DNA of 64,000 nucleotides from Nocardioides sp. (lineage in GTDB: Bacteria > Actinomycetota > Actinomycetes > Propionibacteriales > Nocardioidaceae): assembly GCF_030019515.1 (NCBI RefSeq), contig NZ_JASEEQ010000002.1:62001-126000 (forward strand), given 5' to 3'. Made by a program: the position numbers and the translations under genes. The first letter of the stretch is position 1, and every line of letters starts with the position of its first letter. Shown in pieces: positions 1 through 8,051 of the stretch. A model generated the notes under the pieces. The model saw only the letters and a list, made by a program, of their open reading frames with translations, did not search any database and was not told the origin of the DNA.

Positions 1-440
1 TGCTCCAGCACCGCTGCGGCGTCCAGGTCGCCGGTGCCGCGCGCAGCAGCGGCGGGGCGGGCGGCGATCCGGCGGGCGGCGTTGGCCATCCGGTCGCGGA
101 CCTGGTCCTGGGTGTCCTCGGTCCAGCCGGTGCCGAGGCAGTAGCGCTGGCCCTCGAGGTCGGCGCAGCGCACCGCGGAGGCGGCGAGCTGCTCGGGCGT
201 CGCCCGGCCCGAGACCCGCCCGAGGGCCCGGCCCTCCGCGACCACCCGGTCGATCTCGTCCTGCAGCTGCGGCGTCACCCGCGACCAGCCCGCAGTCGTG
301 GCCGGGCGCAGCGCCCCCGCCTTGCCCTCCCCGGTGGGCGCGATCGCGCCGTCGTCGTCCTCTCCGCGTGGGATGAACGGCGTCACTGCGAGCAGCACGA
401 CCAGGGTGCCGGCGAGGATCAGGAGGGGACGGCGAGACAT
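1..440 (-). CDS. Exported protein of unknown function (partial, 3' end off the left edge)
   Basis: This frame stays open from an ATG at 440 to the left edge, so only the N-terminal ~146 residues are visible. Residues 1-23 (MSRRPLLILAGTLVVLL...) form a signal peptide or N-terminal anchor with a short positive n-region. No lipobox cysteine is seen. A Pro/Gly/Asp-rich linker follows, then a stretch with a CADLEGQRYCLGTGW motif whose two cysteines could form a disulfide, and an Ala/Arg-rich end. The protein is probably secreted or membrane-anchored. I cannot assign an enzymatic family. The gene runs away from the tRNA at 721-796, and the 280 bases between them hold nothing I can support. Confidence 0.7.
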   Translation of the reverse strand, partial: MSRRPLLILAGTLVVLLAVTPFIPRGEDDDGAIAPTGEGKAGALRPATTAGWSRVTPQLQDEIDRVVAEGRALGRVSGRATPEQLAASAVRCADLEGQRYCLGTGWTEDTQDQVRDRMANAARRIAARPAAAARGTGDLDAAAVLE

Positions 441-720
441 GGGACGACCTCGAGACGGTGGGGAAGACCAGCCGTCCCACTGTCACCTTGCGTCACTGGT
501 CTAGTCAAGTTCCCCACTGGCCACAGGCAAGAGGAGCCCGTCGGCCTGTCGACCGGCTCCCGGGTGTGAACCGCAACGGACGCGCCTACCGCAACCACAC
601 CGTCTGGCGACTGACCCCAAGAGCGAATCCGCGGCCCGCGCGGCGACGAAGTCGACGCGCGAGACGCGGACATCGACGTCGGGCGGAGCGACGCGCTCGT
701 GGGCGCGACCGGCGGGGTAT

Positions 721-796
721 TGGAGCGGATGACGAGACTCGAACTCGCGACATCGACCTTGGGAAGGTCGCGCTCTACCAACTGAGCTACATCCGC
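721..796 (-). tRNA. tRNA-Gly (anticodon CCC)
   Basis: On the minus strand the 76-nt sequence folds as a cloverleaf. The acceptor stem GCGGATG pairs with CATCCGC. The D-arm contains AGCTCAGTTGGTAGAGC. The anticodon stem CGACC/GGTCG closes the loop TTCCCAA, giving anticodon CCC and hence a GGG-decoding glycine tRNA. The T-arm has GTTCGAGTC. The 3' CCA is encoded (TGG at 721-723). The gene stands alone between the exported protein and the SGNH hydrolase. Confidence 0.95.
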
Positions 797-827
797 ACGA
801 CCCGCGGGAGGCGGGTCGGCGCACATG

Positions 828-1637
828 CTATATCGATCCCTCCCCGCCCGGATAAATGACCCGGGGTACGGCGGGGCCGGGGACGTTCACGAGCGTCGGG
901 TACTTGGGCCTGACCTGGTCCCCGGACGAGCGGCCGGTGAGCCGCCGGTGCACCCAGGGGGCGAGGAACTCGCGGCTCCACCGCGCGTTCGCGGCGAGCC
1001 GCTCGCGGCGGTCGAGCACGGGGATCGGGGCGAGGCTCGGCCGGACCAGCTCGTGGGCGACCCCGAGCGCGTCGAGGACCTTGGTCGCCATGTAGGCGTG
1101 GCCGGCGGAGTTCAGGTGCATCCGGTCGGTGTCCATGACCGCGGGCAGCTCGACGTCGCGCATCCGCCACTGGTCCACCAGTGTCGCCCCGTGCCGGTCG
1201 GCGATCTCGCGGACCCACTCGTTGAACACGGCGAAGCGGCCCCGCATCGCGGCGAAGACCCCGGTCGTGCCGGGGTCGAAGAGCGTGAACATGACGACCC
1301 GGGCGCTGCTGGCCGAGAGGCGCCCGATGGCCTGCTCGTACCGGGCGGCGAGCGCATCGACGTCGACCCGGGGCCGGAGCACGTCGTTGCCGCCGCCGTG
1401 GATCGTGACCAGGTCGGGGCCCAGGGCGAGGCCGGCGTCGAGCTGCTCGTCGAGGATCGCGGGCAGCTTGCGGCCGCGGATCGCGAGGTTGGCGTAGCCG
1501 AAGTCGTCGGTCTGCCGGGCCAGCACCTCGGCCACCCGGTCGGCCCAGCCCCGCAGGCCGTTGGGGCGGTCCGGGTCGGGGTCCCCGACGCCCTCGGTGA
1601 ACGAGTCGCCCAGGGCGACGTACCGGTGCAGGCTCAC
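828..1637 (-). CDS. SGNH/GDSL-type hydrolase
   Basis: A 269-residue serine esterase/lipase-like hydrolase of the SGNH superfamily. The four block residues are visible: GDS at residues 10-12 (nucleophile Ser in block I), an Asn-containing region in block II, GGND at 82-85 (block III), and D171-x-x-H174 (DRMH, block V). There is no signal peptide, so it is probably cytoplasmic. I start it at GTG 1637, so that the catalytic GDS lies about ten residues in as usual. A longer reading from 1724 would overlap the divergent dcd gene. A GAGAAT -10-like box lies exactly 6 nt before the GTG, suggesting a leaderless mRNA. The natural substrate cannot be told from sequence. Confidence 0.88.
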   Translation of the reverse strand: MSLHRYVALGDSFTEGVGDPDPDRPNGLRGWADRVAEVLARQTDDFGYANLAIRGRKLPAILDEQLDAGLALGPDLVTIHGGGNDVLRPRVDVDALAARYEQAIGRLSASSARVVMFTLFDPGTTGVFAAMRGRFAVFNEWVREIADRHGATLVDQWRMRDVELPAVMDTDRMHLNSAGHAYMATKVLDALGVAHELVRPSLAPIPVLDRRERLAANARWSREFLAPWVHRRLTGRSSGDQVRPKYPTLVNVPGPAVPRVIYPGGEGSI

Positions 1638-1643
1638 CGGGCC

Positions 1644-1649
1644 ATTCTC
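1644..1649 (-). promoter_or_regulatory. Putative -10 box (GAGAAT) for the SGNH hydrolase, leaderless start
   Basis: The minus strand reads GAGAAT, six nucleotides, then the GTG start at 1637. The 6-nt spacing recurs before several other genes in this window and fits transcription initiating at the start codon. No Shine-Dalgarno sequence fits in the gap. Confidence 0.35.
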
Positions 1650-1689
1650 GCGGTCCCGGCGTCCGCTGCCCACGGCGGGTGGGGGCCGG

Positions 1690-1695
1690 TAGGTT
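1690..1695 (+). promoter_or_regulatory. Putative -10 box (TAGGTT) for dcd, leaderless start
   Basis: TAGGTT is followed by GTCCGC and the GTG start at 1702. A TANNNT box six bases ahead of the start codon, with no Shine-Dalgarno in between, is the classic layout of actinobacterial leaderless genes. Confidence 0.5.
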
Positions 1696-1701
1696 GTCCG
1701 C

Positions 1702-2277
1702 GTGCTGCTGTCAGACCGCGACATCCTGGTCGAGATCGACGCCGGGCGGGTCGCCCTCGAGCCCTACGACCCGGACATGCTCCAGCCGTCGTCGATCGAC
1801 GTGCGGCTGGACCGGTACTTCCGGGTCTTCGAGAACCACAAGTACCCGCACATCGACCCCGCCGCAGACCAGTCCGACCTGACCCGGCTGGTCGAGCCCG
1901 AGGGCGAGGAGCCGTTCATCCTGCACCCGGGCGAGTTCGTCCTGGGGTCGACGTACGAGGTCGTCACGCTGCCTGACGACATCGCGGCACGGGTGGAGGG
2001 CAAGTCCTCGCTCGGTCGCCTCGGCCTGCTCACCCACGCCACCGCGGGCTTCGTGGACCCCGGGTTCTCCGGGCACGTCACGCTCGAGCTGGCCAACGTC
2101 GCGACGCTGCCGATCAAGCTCTACCCCGGCATGAAGATCGGCCAGTTCTGCTTCTTCCGGCTCTCCTCGCCCTCCGAGCACCCCTACGGCTCGGCGAAGT
2201 ACGGCTCGCGCTACCAGGGCCAGCGCGGCCCGACGCCCTCGCGGTCGTACCAGAACTTCCACCGCACCCGGATCTGA
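1702..2277 (+). CDS. dcd: dCTP deaminase (probably bifunctional deaminase/dUTPase)
   Basis: A 191-residue protein that converts dCTP to dUTP and, in the actinobacterial bifunctional type, on to dUMP, supplying the dTMP pathway. The family landmarks are clear: MLLSDRDI at the N-terminus, [21 protein letters not shown] (phosphate-binding Ser/Arg motif), [19 protein letters not shown] (catalytic Glu region), and a C-terminal [18 protein letters not shown] lid. Length and motifs match the M. tuberculosis enzyme, a known bifunctional DCD:DUT. The bifunctional assignment is inference from that similarity. The GTG start at 1702 lies 64 bases from the divergent SGNH hydrolase. Confidence 0.96.
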   Translation: MLLSDRDILVEIDAGRVALEPYDPDMLQPSSIDVRLDRYFRVFENHKYPHIDPAADQSDLTRLVEPEGEEPFILHPGEFVLGSTYEVVTLPDDIAARVEGKSSLGRLGLLTHATAGFVDPGFSGHVTLELANVATLPIKLYPGMKIGQFCFFRLSSPSEHPYGSAKYGSRYQGQRGPTPSRSYQNFHRTRI

Positions 2278-2284
2278 ACCATGG

Positions 2285-2302
2285 GGTTAGGCTAGCCTAA
2301 CC
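2285..2302. promoter_or_regulatory. IdeR/DtxR-type iron box
   Basis: A perfect 18-bp palindrome GGTTAGGCTAGCCTAACC. Read from 2287, it matches the published IdeR/DtxR consensus (TTAGGTTAGSCTAACCTAA) at 17 of 19 positions. It ends two bases before the ATG of the siderophore-interacting protein, and the -10-like TAGCCT (2293-2298) lies inside it. A bound iron-loaded repressor would therefore cover the -10 box and the transcription start. Confidence 0.88.
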
Positions 2303-2304
2303 TC

Positions 2305-3258
2305 ATGACGATCACCCCGACCCGGCTGCCGATGATCCTCGACCAGGTCGAGGTGGTCCGGGTCGAACGGCTCTCCCCGTCCTTCGTCCGGGTCGAGCTG
2401 GGCGGCCCGTGCCTCGCCGACTTCGGCGTCGACGGGCCGCTGTACGACCAGCGGATCAAGCTGATCCTCCCGCACGGCGACGGCCCGCTGCCCTCGTTCA
2501 CCGGCGCGGAGGAGTCCTGGTACGCCGCCTGGCTGGAGCGCCCGGTCGAGGAGCGCGGCCACCTGCGCACCTACACCGTGCGCGACGTCCGCGGCGCGGG
2601 CTCCGACACCCGGCTGGTCGTCGACTTCGCCGTCCACGGTGCCGACGGCCCGGCCGGCCCCGGTGCGTCGTGGGCCGCGCGGGCCCGGGTCGGGGACCGG
2701 CTGGTGCTGCTGGCGCCGCGTCGCGGCCATGAGTTCGGCGGCATCGAGTTCGAGCCGGGTACGGCGTCGCGGCTGCTGCTGGTCGGCGACGAGACCGCGG
2801 TCCCGGCGGTGTGCGCGATCCTGGGCCAGCTGCCCTGGCGGGCCCGGGGGGCGGTCTTCCTCGAGGTCCCGACCGCCGCCGACGTGCAGTCGGTCGCGCA
2901 CCCCGAGGGCGTGCAGGTCGTCTGGCTGCCGCGCGAGGGAGCGCCGCTCGGGTCGCTCGTGCACGCCGCCGTGCTCGAGCACCTCGGGGTGGGCGGCCTG
3001 CGGGACGAGGACGCAGACGAGGTCGGCGAGGTCGACCCCGATCTGTGGGAGACGCCGACGTACTCCTCCTCCGGTGAGGAGGTCGACGCGGCGGTGACCC
3101 TCGTGGGCCACGACCTCGACGACCTCTACGCCTGGATCGCCGGGGAGTCCGGTCTGGTCACCGCGCTGCGCCGGGCCCTGGTCACCGACCTCGGCCTGGA
3201 CCGCCGGCAGGTCGCCTTCATGGGCTACTGGCGCCGCGGCGTGGCGATGCGCTCCTGA
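2305..3258 (+). CDS. Siderophore-interacting protein (FAD-dependent ferric reductase)
   Basis: A 317-residue member of the SIP/ViuB-type flavoprotein family, cytoplasmic enzymes that reduce ferric siderophores to release iron. The N-terminal FAD-binding barrel contains the flavin motif RTYTVRDV (near residue 90). The C-terminal NAD(P)H-binding-like half begins around LLLVGDETAVPA and ends with YWRRGVA. Regulation is visible directly: an IdeR-type palindrome abuts the ATG. TAGCCT lies six bases upstream of the start, so the message is probably leaderless. No siderophore biosynthesis or uptake genes are adjacent, so this may be a stand-alone iron-regulated gene. Confidence 0.93.
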   Translation: MTITPTRLPMILDQVEVVRVERLSPSFVRVELGGPCLADFGVDGPLYDQRIKLILPHGDGPLPSFTGAEESWYAAWLERPVEERGHLRTYTVRDVRGAGSDTRLVVDFAVHGADGPAGPGASWAARARVGDRLVLLAPRRGHEFGGIEFEPGTASRLLLVGDETAVPAVCAILGQLPWRARGAVFLEVPTAADVQSVAHPEGVQVVWLPREGAPLGSLVHAAVLEHLGVGGLRDEDADEVGEVDPDLWETPTYSSSGEEVDAAVTLVGHDLDDLYAWIAGESGLVTALRRALVTDLGLDRRQVAFMGYWRRGVAMRS

Positions 3259-3414
3259 TCAGTTGTCGATCCGGGTCGCGGCCCGGCGCAGCCGCTGGGC
3301 GAGCAGGTGGCGGTAGGTGGTGGCGGGGACCCGGGGGGCGCTCGCGCGGGCGATCCGCTCGGCGAGCTGTTGGCGCGCGACCTCGGCGTCGAGGACCACG
3401 TTGCTGTACTCCAT
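3259..3414 (-). CDS. Small hypothetical protein (51 aa)
   Basis: A 51-residue ORF, MEYSNVVLDAEVARQ... to ...RRAATRIDN, rich in Arg and Ala and probably helical. An AGGAGA Shine-Dalgarno sits 5-6 bases before the ATG, and the reading frame has strong GC3 bias. It follows the DUF4097 gene in the same direction after 60 bases and is likely the last gene of that operon. No known domain is recognised. Confidence 0.65.
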   Translation of the reverse strand: MEYSNVVLDAEVARQQLAERIARASAPRVPATTYRHLLAQRLRRAATRIDN

Positions 3415-3474
3415 GACGTTCTCCTACGGGTGGGTGGTGGGTGGACGGCTGGGACGGCAGGGGTCAGACCTCGG

Positions 3475-4299
3475 TCAGGCCTCGGTCAGGTGGATGTCGC
3501 CGCTGACCGTCTTCGCCCGCACCTCGACGTGGTCGGCCCCCTCACGGGGCTGCCCGGTGCCACTGAGGCTCGAGCGGATCTCGCCGGCGACGGTGGCGAT
3601 GTCGGTCCACACCGGGACGCCGGCCGGGATGCCGATCGCGACGTCCCCGGAGGCGCCCTTCACCGTGACCCGACCGCGGTGCGCCCGGGTGACGACCAGG
3701 TCACCGGACCCGGTCGTCAGCGCGACGTCGCCCTCGGCCTCGCCGACCTTGAGGTCGCCGGACCCGGTCTTCACGACGGCGGTGCCGCGGGTGTTCCACA
3801 GCTGCACGTCGCCGGAGCCGGTGGAGACGAGTACGGCGGCGGCCGCGTCGACGACCAGCACGTCGCCCGATCCGCTCTTGGCCTTGAGGTCGGCGCGGGC
3901 GGACTCGATGCGGACGTCGCCCGAGCCGGTCTCGACCACGAGGGGACCGTCGGCGGTGTCCACCTCGACGTCGCCCGAGCCGCTCTTGAGCTGGGTGGTG
4001 GCGACGGTGCCGCTGACCATGATGTCGGCGCTGCCCGTGCGGACCACCAGGTCGCTGGCGGCGGGCAGCGTGACGACGACGTCGAGGCGGCTGTCGCCGC
4101 CGAAGAAGCCGCCGCGCTGCTTGGGGCCGATCACGCTGACCTGGTCCCCGTCCTGGCGGACCAGCGTCTGCTCGGCGTCGCGGCCGCGGACCTCGACGTG
4201 GGTCTGCGTGGTGTCGGTCGCCTCGATCTTCACCGAGCCCTTGCCGATCTCGGCGAGCAGGCGGACGGGTCGGGGGGTCTCGAAGTGGTGCTCGGTCAT
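3475..4299 (-). CDS. DUF4097-type beta-strand repeat protein
   Basis: A 274-residue protein dominated by a repeating motif of the form [TS]GSGDV/TGSGDL, at least seven times at about 18-20 residue spacing. This is the pattern of the DUF4097/adhesin-like right-handed beta-helix families. There is no signal peptide or membrane segment, so it is probably cytosolic. The start at 4299 (MTEHHFETP) is chosen because AGGAGAG precedes it at good spacing. A longer reading of 11 residues is possible. It lies 72 bases after the RHH regulator and is probably co-transcribed with it. Biochemical function is unknown for the family. Confidence 0.85.
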   Translation of the reverse strand: MTEHHFETPRPVRLLAEIGKGSVKIEATDTTQTHVEVRGRDAEQTLVRQDGDQVSVIGPKQRGGFFGGDSRLDVVVTLPAASDLVVRTGSADIMVSGTVATTQLKSGSGDVEVDTADGPLVVETGSGDVRIESARADLKAKSGSGDVLVVDAAAAVLVSTGSGDVQLWNTRGTAVVKTGSGDLKVGEAEGDVALTTGSGDLVVTRAHRGRVTVKGASGDVAIGIPAGVPVWTDIATVAGEIRSSLSGTGQPREGADHVEVRAKTVSGDIHLTEA

Positions 4300-4371
4300 C
4301 GTGCTCTCCTGCGTGAGGGTGTAGTCAGCCACGGGCCGGCCTGGTGCCGGTCCCGGGAGTCCGAGTGGTGG

Positions 4372-4905
4372 CTAGATCCAGCCGGTCATCCGGCGGTTCC
4401 CGCGCTTGCCGCCGAAGGGGTCGTTGCCGCTGAGGAAGGGGATGCTGGACAGGTCGATGTCGACGTTGATCGCGCTCTCCCGGGTCGCGGCGCGGACCAC
4501 GGTGACCAGCCAGGTGTTGAGCGAGTGTCCGGAGCGGGCGGCCAGCTCCTCGGCCCTGGTCTTGACCGACTCCGGGATCCGCAGCGTGATCCGGGCGACG
4601 TTGCCGTCGTCCTCGGGCTCGTCGTCCGGCGTGGTCGGGGCCGGCGTCTCCATGGGGGACGCCGGCGTGGTGTGCACGACGAAGTCCAGCTCGCGGCCGT
4701 TGAGCCGGACGTCCACGCCGCCGTCCGGCAGCTCGGCGGTGATCTCGGCGGCGGCCTGGGAGACCGCCTCCATCAGGGCGAGCCGGGCGGCCGGGTCGAG
4801 GGCGAAGGCCAGCCGCTCGGTCGCCTGCCGGGCCTCCGGCCCGGCCGCCTCGGCGGCGGCCAGGAGGTCGCGGCGGAGGCTCTCGACGTACGGCGTGATG
4901 TCCAT
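4372..4905 (-). CDS. Ribbon-helix-helix (HicB/Arc-like) regulator with long N-terminal domain
   Basis: A 177-residue protein. The N-terminal ~95 residues are a helical segment (MDITPYVESLRRDLL...) with a short beta-like stretch VDVRLNGRELDFVV. An acidic linker follows, then an RHH DNA-binding fold at about 100-140: ARITLRIPESVKTRAEELAARSG with SLNTWLV. A basic tail ends it. HicB-like proteins of this layout often precede DUF4097 genes in actinobacteria, as here. The upstream DNA carries repeated TGACGTCA-type sites (4927-4973), consistent with autoregulation. No HicA-like toxin gene is next to it, so calling it an antitoxin would be unsupported. Confidence 0.8.
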   Translation of the reverse strand: MDITPYVESLRRDLLAAAEAAGPEARQATERLAFALDPAARLALMEAVSQAAAEITAELPDGGVDVRLNGRELDFVVHTTPASPMETPAPTTPDDEPEDDGNVARITLRIPESVKTRAEELAARSGHSLNTWLVTVVRAATRESAINVDIDLSSIPFLSGNDPFGGKRGNRRMTGWI

Positions 4906-4926
4906 GCGCACCACGATGACATCACA

Positions 4927-4973
4927 ATGACGTCATGTCAACACCGGGTGACGTCATCATGGCGTCATCATGG
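4927..4973. promoter_or_regulatory. Repeated TGACGTCA palindromes and phased direct repeats, probable RHH operator
   Basis: The intergenic region between the RHH gene and the symporter holds ATGACGTCAT (4927-4936, perfect palindrome), TGACGTCA (4949-4956), and a direct repeat GTCATCATGG at 4953-4962 and 4964-4973. The direct repeat has an 11-bp period, about one helical turn. A related ATGACATCA lies at 4916-4924, close to the RHH start. Multiple short phased sites suit cooperative binding of a ribbon-helix-helix protein. Confidence 0.55.
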
Positions 4974-5068
4974 TGTGCGAGGTTTCGGCCGGCGGGTGTC
5001 CGGGCACGTGATCCGTTGGTCCACCGCGGACCCGATCACCGGATCGGTTGCACGGAAAGGTCTTCACC

Positions 5069-6817
5069 ATGGCGAGTCCGACCGTCCTGGCCAGCGACAC
5101 GATCATCTCGGCCAACCTCATCGACTACCTGATCGTCGCGCTGTACTTCGCGGTCGTCCTCGGTATCGGCGTGATCGCCCGTCGCCAGATCTCCGACTCG
5201 GTCGACTTCTTCCTCTCCGGCCGCTCGCTGCCCGCCTGGGTCACCGGCCTGGCCTTCATCTCCGCGAACCTGGGCGCCGTCGAGATCATGGGCATGTCGG
5301 CGTCGGGAGCGCAGTTCGGGCTGCCGACGGTCCACTACTTCTGGATCGGCGCGATCCCGGCGATGCTGTTCCTGGGTGTCGTGATGATGCCCTTCTACTA
5401 CGGCTCCAAGGTCCGCTCGGTGCCGGAGTTCATGCGCCGCCGGTTCGGGACCGGCGCCCACCTGGTCAACGCGATCTCGTTCGCGGTCGCTCAGCTGCTG
5501 ATCGCCGGCATCAACCTGTTCCTGCTCGGCAGCATCGTGCACGCGCTGCTCGGCTGGCCGCTGTGGGTGGCGCTCATCGTCGCGGCCGCCATCGTGCTCT
5601 CCTACATCACCCTCGGCGGCCTGAGCGCGGCGATCTACAACGAGGTCCTGCAGTTCTTCGTGATCGTCGCCGGACTGCTTCCGCTGACCCTGATCGGGCT
5701 GCACCGCATCGGCGGCTGGGGCGGGCTCTCGGACAAGATCACCGAGGCCGCCCAGGCGCACCCCGACGTCATCCCGCCGGCCGACCAGCAGCTGAACTCC
5801 TGGCCCGGGCTGCCGCTGACCGGGTTCGACTCCTCGCTGCTCTCGGTGATCGGCATCGTCTTCGGGCTCGGGTTCGTGCTGTCCTTCGGCTACTGGACCA
5901 CGAACTTCGTCGAGGTCCAGCGCGCGATGGCCTCGAACTCCATCTCCGCGGCCCGCAAGACCCCGATCATCGGCGCGTTCCCCAAGATGTTCGTCCCCTT
6001 CATCACGATCATCCCGGGCATGATCGCCGCCGGCCTGGTGACCGAGATCGGCCAGGTCAAGGCCGGCCAGAGCGTGCCCGGCGGCGCGTCGGGGGACGGG
6101 GTCGCCTACAACGACGCGCTGCTCTACCTGATGCGCGACGTGCTTCCCAACGGCCTGCTCGGGCTGGCGATCACCGGCCTGCTGGCCGCCTTCATGGCCG
6201 GCATGGCCGCCAACATCTCCGCGTTCAACACCGTGCTGAGCTACGACCTCTGGCAGCAGTACGTCCGCAAGGACCGCGACGACCACCACTACCTGGTCGT
6301 CGGCCGGGTCGCGACGGTGGTGGCCACCGTGATCGCGATCTTCACCGCCGGTCTGGCGAGCAACTTCAGCAACATCATGAACTACCTCCAGGTCCTGTTC
6401 GGGTTCTTCAACGCGCCGCTGTTCGCGACCTTCATCCTCGGGATGTTCTGGAAGCGGATGTCCGCGACCGCGGGCTGGGTCGGTCTTGTCGCGGGCACCG
6501 TGTCGGCCGTGGTCGTCGCGTTCCTCAGCGAGGACGCGTTCGGCTCCTGGAGCACCGGGACGCTGCCGATCAGCGGCCAGGGCGCCGCGTTCGTCGCCGC
6601 CGGTGTCGCGTTCGTGGTCGACATCGTGCTGAGCATCGCGGTCTCGGCCGTCACCCCGGCGAAGCCGGTGGAGGAGCTGCGCGGCCTGGTCTACTCCGAG
6701 ACCCCGCGCGAGGACCTCGTCGATCCGGACGAGGCCGGCCACCCGTGGTACCAGCGCACGCTCCCGCTCGCCGGGGTAGCCCTGGTCCTCGTCATCATCT
6801 TGAACGTCATCTTCTAG
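5069..6817 (+). CDS. Sodium:solute symporter (SSS family)
   Basis: A 582-residue integral membrane transporter of the solute:sodium symporter family. Around 13-14 hydrophobic segments can be traced, beginning at LIDYLIVALYFAVVLGIGVI. Family signatures include the TM1-2 region with FFLSGRSLPAWVTGLAFISAN, GGLSAAIYNEVLQFF, and GFGLGFVLSFGYWTTNFVEVQRA-like segments. The substrate is not predictable; the sequence resembles the SGLT/unknown-sugar branch more than the proline branch. The start at 5069 follows GGAAAGG at suitable spacing. A small membrane protein gene follows after 10 bases, likely a partner. Confidence 0.92.
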   Translation: MASPTVLASDTIISANLIDYLIVALYFAVVLGIGVIARRQISDSVDFFLSGRSLPAWVTGLAFISANLGAVEIMGMSASGAQFGLPTVHYFWIGAIPAMLFLGVVMMPFYYGSKVRSVPEFMRRRFGTGAHLVNAISFAVAQLLIAGINLFLLGSIVHALLGWPLWVALIVAAAIVLSYITLGGLSAAIYNEVLQFFVIVAGLLPLTLIGLHRIGGWGGLSDKITEAAQAHPDVIPPADQQLNSWPGLPLTGFDSSLLSVIGIVFGLGFVLSFGYWTTNFVEVQRAMASNSISAARKTPIIGAFPKMFVPFITIIPGMIAAGLVTEIGQVKAGQSVPGGASGDGVAYNDALLYLMRDVLPNGLLGLAITGLLAAFMAGMAANISAFNTVLSYDLWQQYVRKDRDDHHYLVVGRVATVVATVIAIFTAGLASNFSNIMNYLQVLFGFFNAPLFATFILGMFWKRMSATAGWVGLVAGTVSAVVVAFLSEDAFGSWSTGTLPISGQGAAFVAAGVAFVVDIVLSIAVSAVTPAKPVEELRGLVYSETPREDLVDPDEAGHPWYQRTLPLAGVALVLVIILNVIF

Positions 6818-6827
6818 AGGAGACGCC

Positions 6828-7106
6828 ATGTCCGAGAGCAACTCCAGCGCCCGCACCGGTCGGCACACCGCCGGCCTGCTCGACATCCGCAACATCATCG
6901 GCGGCCTGGTCGGCGTGTACGGCGTGATCCTCACCCTGATGGGCCTGTTCGGCGACCAGGAGTCGGACAAGACCGGCGATGTCAACGCCAACCTCTGGGC
7001 GGGCCTGGTGATGATCGTCGTCGGCGTGGGGTTCGTGACCTGGGCACGCCTGCGCCCGGTCGTGGTGCCGGCCCACCACGACCGCCCTCAGGACGACCCG
7101 GCGTAG
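6828..7106 (+). CDS. Small two-helix membrane protein downstream of the symporter
   Basis: A 92-residue protein with two predicted membrane helices: IIGGLVGVYGVILTLMGLF (about residues 24-42) and LWAGLVMIVVGVGFVTW (about 57-73). The C-terminus is Pro/His/Asp-rich. AGAGGAGA precedes the ATG. It begins 10 bases after the symporter stop and is almost certainly co-transcribed with it, perhaps as an accessory or stabilising subunit. Its last 19 bases overlap the end of the convergent PASTA-like gene. Confidence 0.8.
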   Translation: MSESNSSARTGRHTAGLLDIRNIIGGLVGVYGVILTLMGLFGDQESDKTGDVNANLWAGLVMIVVGVGFVTWARLRPVVVPAHHDRPQDDPA

Positions 7107-8041
7107 AGCGCGACGGCGTCGACCGCGCCGTCCTCGCGGTAGACCTCGAGCCGCAGCGGACAGCCGGACCGGTCCGGCGGGAGGACCAGCACGGCAAACG
7201 CGTCGCCGCTGCCGGCGACCCACGGCTCCGGCGCCCCGCACGCGCCCAGGCCCTCGGTGGCGGGCACGATCCGGACCGCCGGGACGGCGTACGTCGGCGG
7301 CCGCTCGTCGGTCAGCAGCACCCCGGAGACCGCCTCCTGCAGGGCGTCCAGCACGCCGGTCCGCGCCCACGCGTCCGGGTCGGCCGCCTGGTCGTGGGTG
7401 AGCACGGTCGGGGCCTCGGCCCCGGTGTAGACGCGCACCCGGTCGGCGAACGGGGGCCCGGCGCCCCGCCCGCCGGCGAGGTCGACGAGCTGCCAGGCGG
7501 TCGCGCGCCGCTGGTAGTCGGTCAGGCAGGTGATGCTCGCCGGCACCGCGGTGTAGAGCGTGATCGCGTCGCCCCGCTCGAACCGCTCGCCGCGCTGGGG
7601 ATCGCTGCCCAGCGCGCGGCCCGCGACCTCGCACGCCCGGATCGGCTCGACGGTGACCTCGAGACCGAGCCCGGCGAGCAGGTCGTGGGCGGCCCGGTCG
7701 TCGTAGCCGAACACCGACGGCACCTGATCGGGCCCGAGGTGGTCGGCGGCCGGGTGGTCCGGACGGGTGACCGCAACCGCGGCCACCACCACGGCGAGCG
7801 CACCGAGGGTGCCCGCGAGGACCCGCCACGGTGGCCGTCGGGATGGGCGGGGCCCGCGGATCGCGTCCGCGAGGGCGGCGTGCACGAGCGGGTCGGGGTC
7901 CTCCGCGCGGCGGATCCGCCGGTGCTGGTCGGCGAGCACCCGCCGGACCAGCGCCGGGGCGTCCTCCTCGGGAACCCCGAGGTCGACCGCGGCACGCAGC
8001 AGCGCGTGCCACCTGGCGTCGACGTACGCCTGCGGGTCCAC
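7088..8041 (-). CDS. Membrane-anchored protein with a PASTA-like domain
   Basis: A 317-residue protein. Residues 1-70 are a cytoplasmic helical region, and residues ~72-92 (WRVLAGTLGALAVVVAAVAVT) are one membrane helix. The outside part opens with a PASTA-like unit (VPSVFGYDDRAAHDLLAGLG ... GDAITLYTA, about 107-165). It ends with an uncharacterised domain holding paired cysteines (LGACGAPEP, SGCPLRLEV). PASTA units in actinobacteria typically contact peptidoglycan or muropeptides. No kinase domain is present. The start is GTG 8041, 10 bases after the preceding small gene, so the two form an operon. Confidence 0.75.
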   Translation of the reverse strand: MDPQAYVDARWHALLRAAVDLGVPEEDAPALVRRVLADQHRRIRRAEDPDPLVHAALADAIRGPRPSRRPPWRVLAGTLGALAVVVAAVAVTRPDHPAADHLGPDQVPSVFGYDDRAAHDLLAGLGLEVTVEPIRACEVAGRALGSDPQRGERFERGDAITLYTAVPASITCLTDYQRRATAWQLVDLAGGRGAGPPFADRVRVYTGAEAPTVLTHDQAADPDAWARTGVLDALQEAVSGVLLTDERPPTYAVPAVRIVPATEGLGACGAPEPWVAGSGDAFAVLVLPPDRSGCPLRLEVYREDGAVDAVALYAGSS

Positions 8042-8051
8042 ACTGTCGACG

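Noticed and set aside
4372..4905. A HicA/HicB-type toxin-antitoxin pair
   Set aside because: The RHH protein resembles HicB-like regulators, but no HicA-like or other toxin gene is adjacent; the neighbour is a beta-helix DUF4097 protein.
4978..5000. Possible third copy of the palindromic repeat (GGTTTCGGCCGG)
   Set aside because: Only about ten bases match the conserved flank and no palindromic core is nearby; chance similarity is likely.
3307..6927. A 1206-residue open frame on the plus strand
   Set aside because: It lies antisense to the DUF4097 and RHH genes and out of frame with the symporter. Composition is high Arg/Gly/Asp typical of shadow frames in GC-rich DNA, and no domain is recognisable.
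5036..6991. 651-residue minus-strand frame opposite the symporter
   Set aside because: Asp/His/Arg-rich, no motif, fully antisense to a well-supported membrane transporter.
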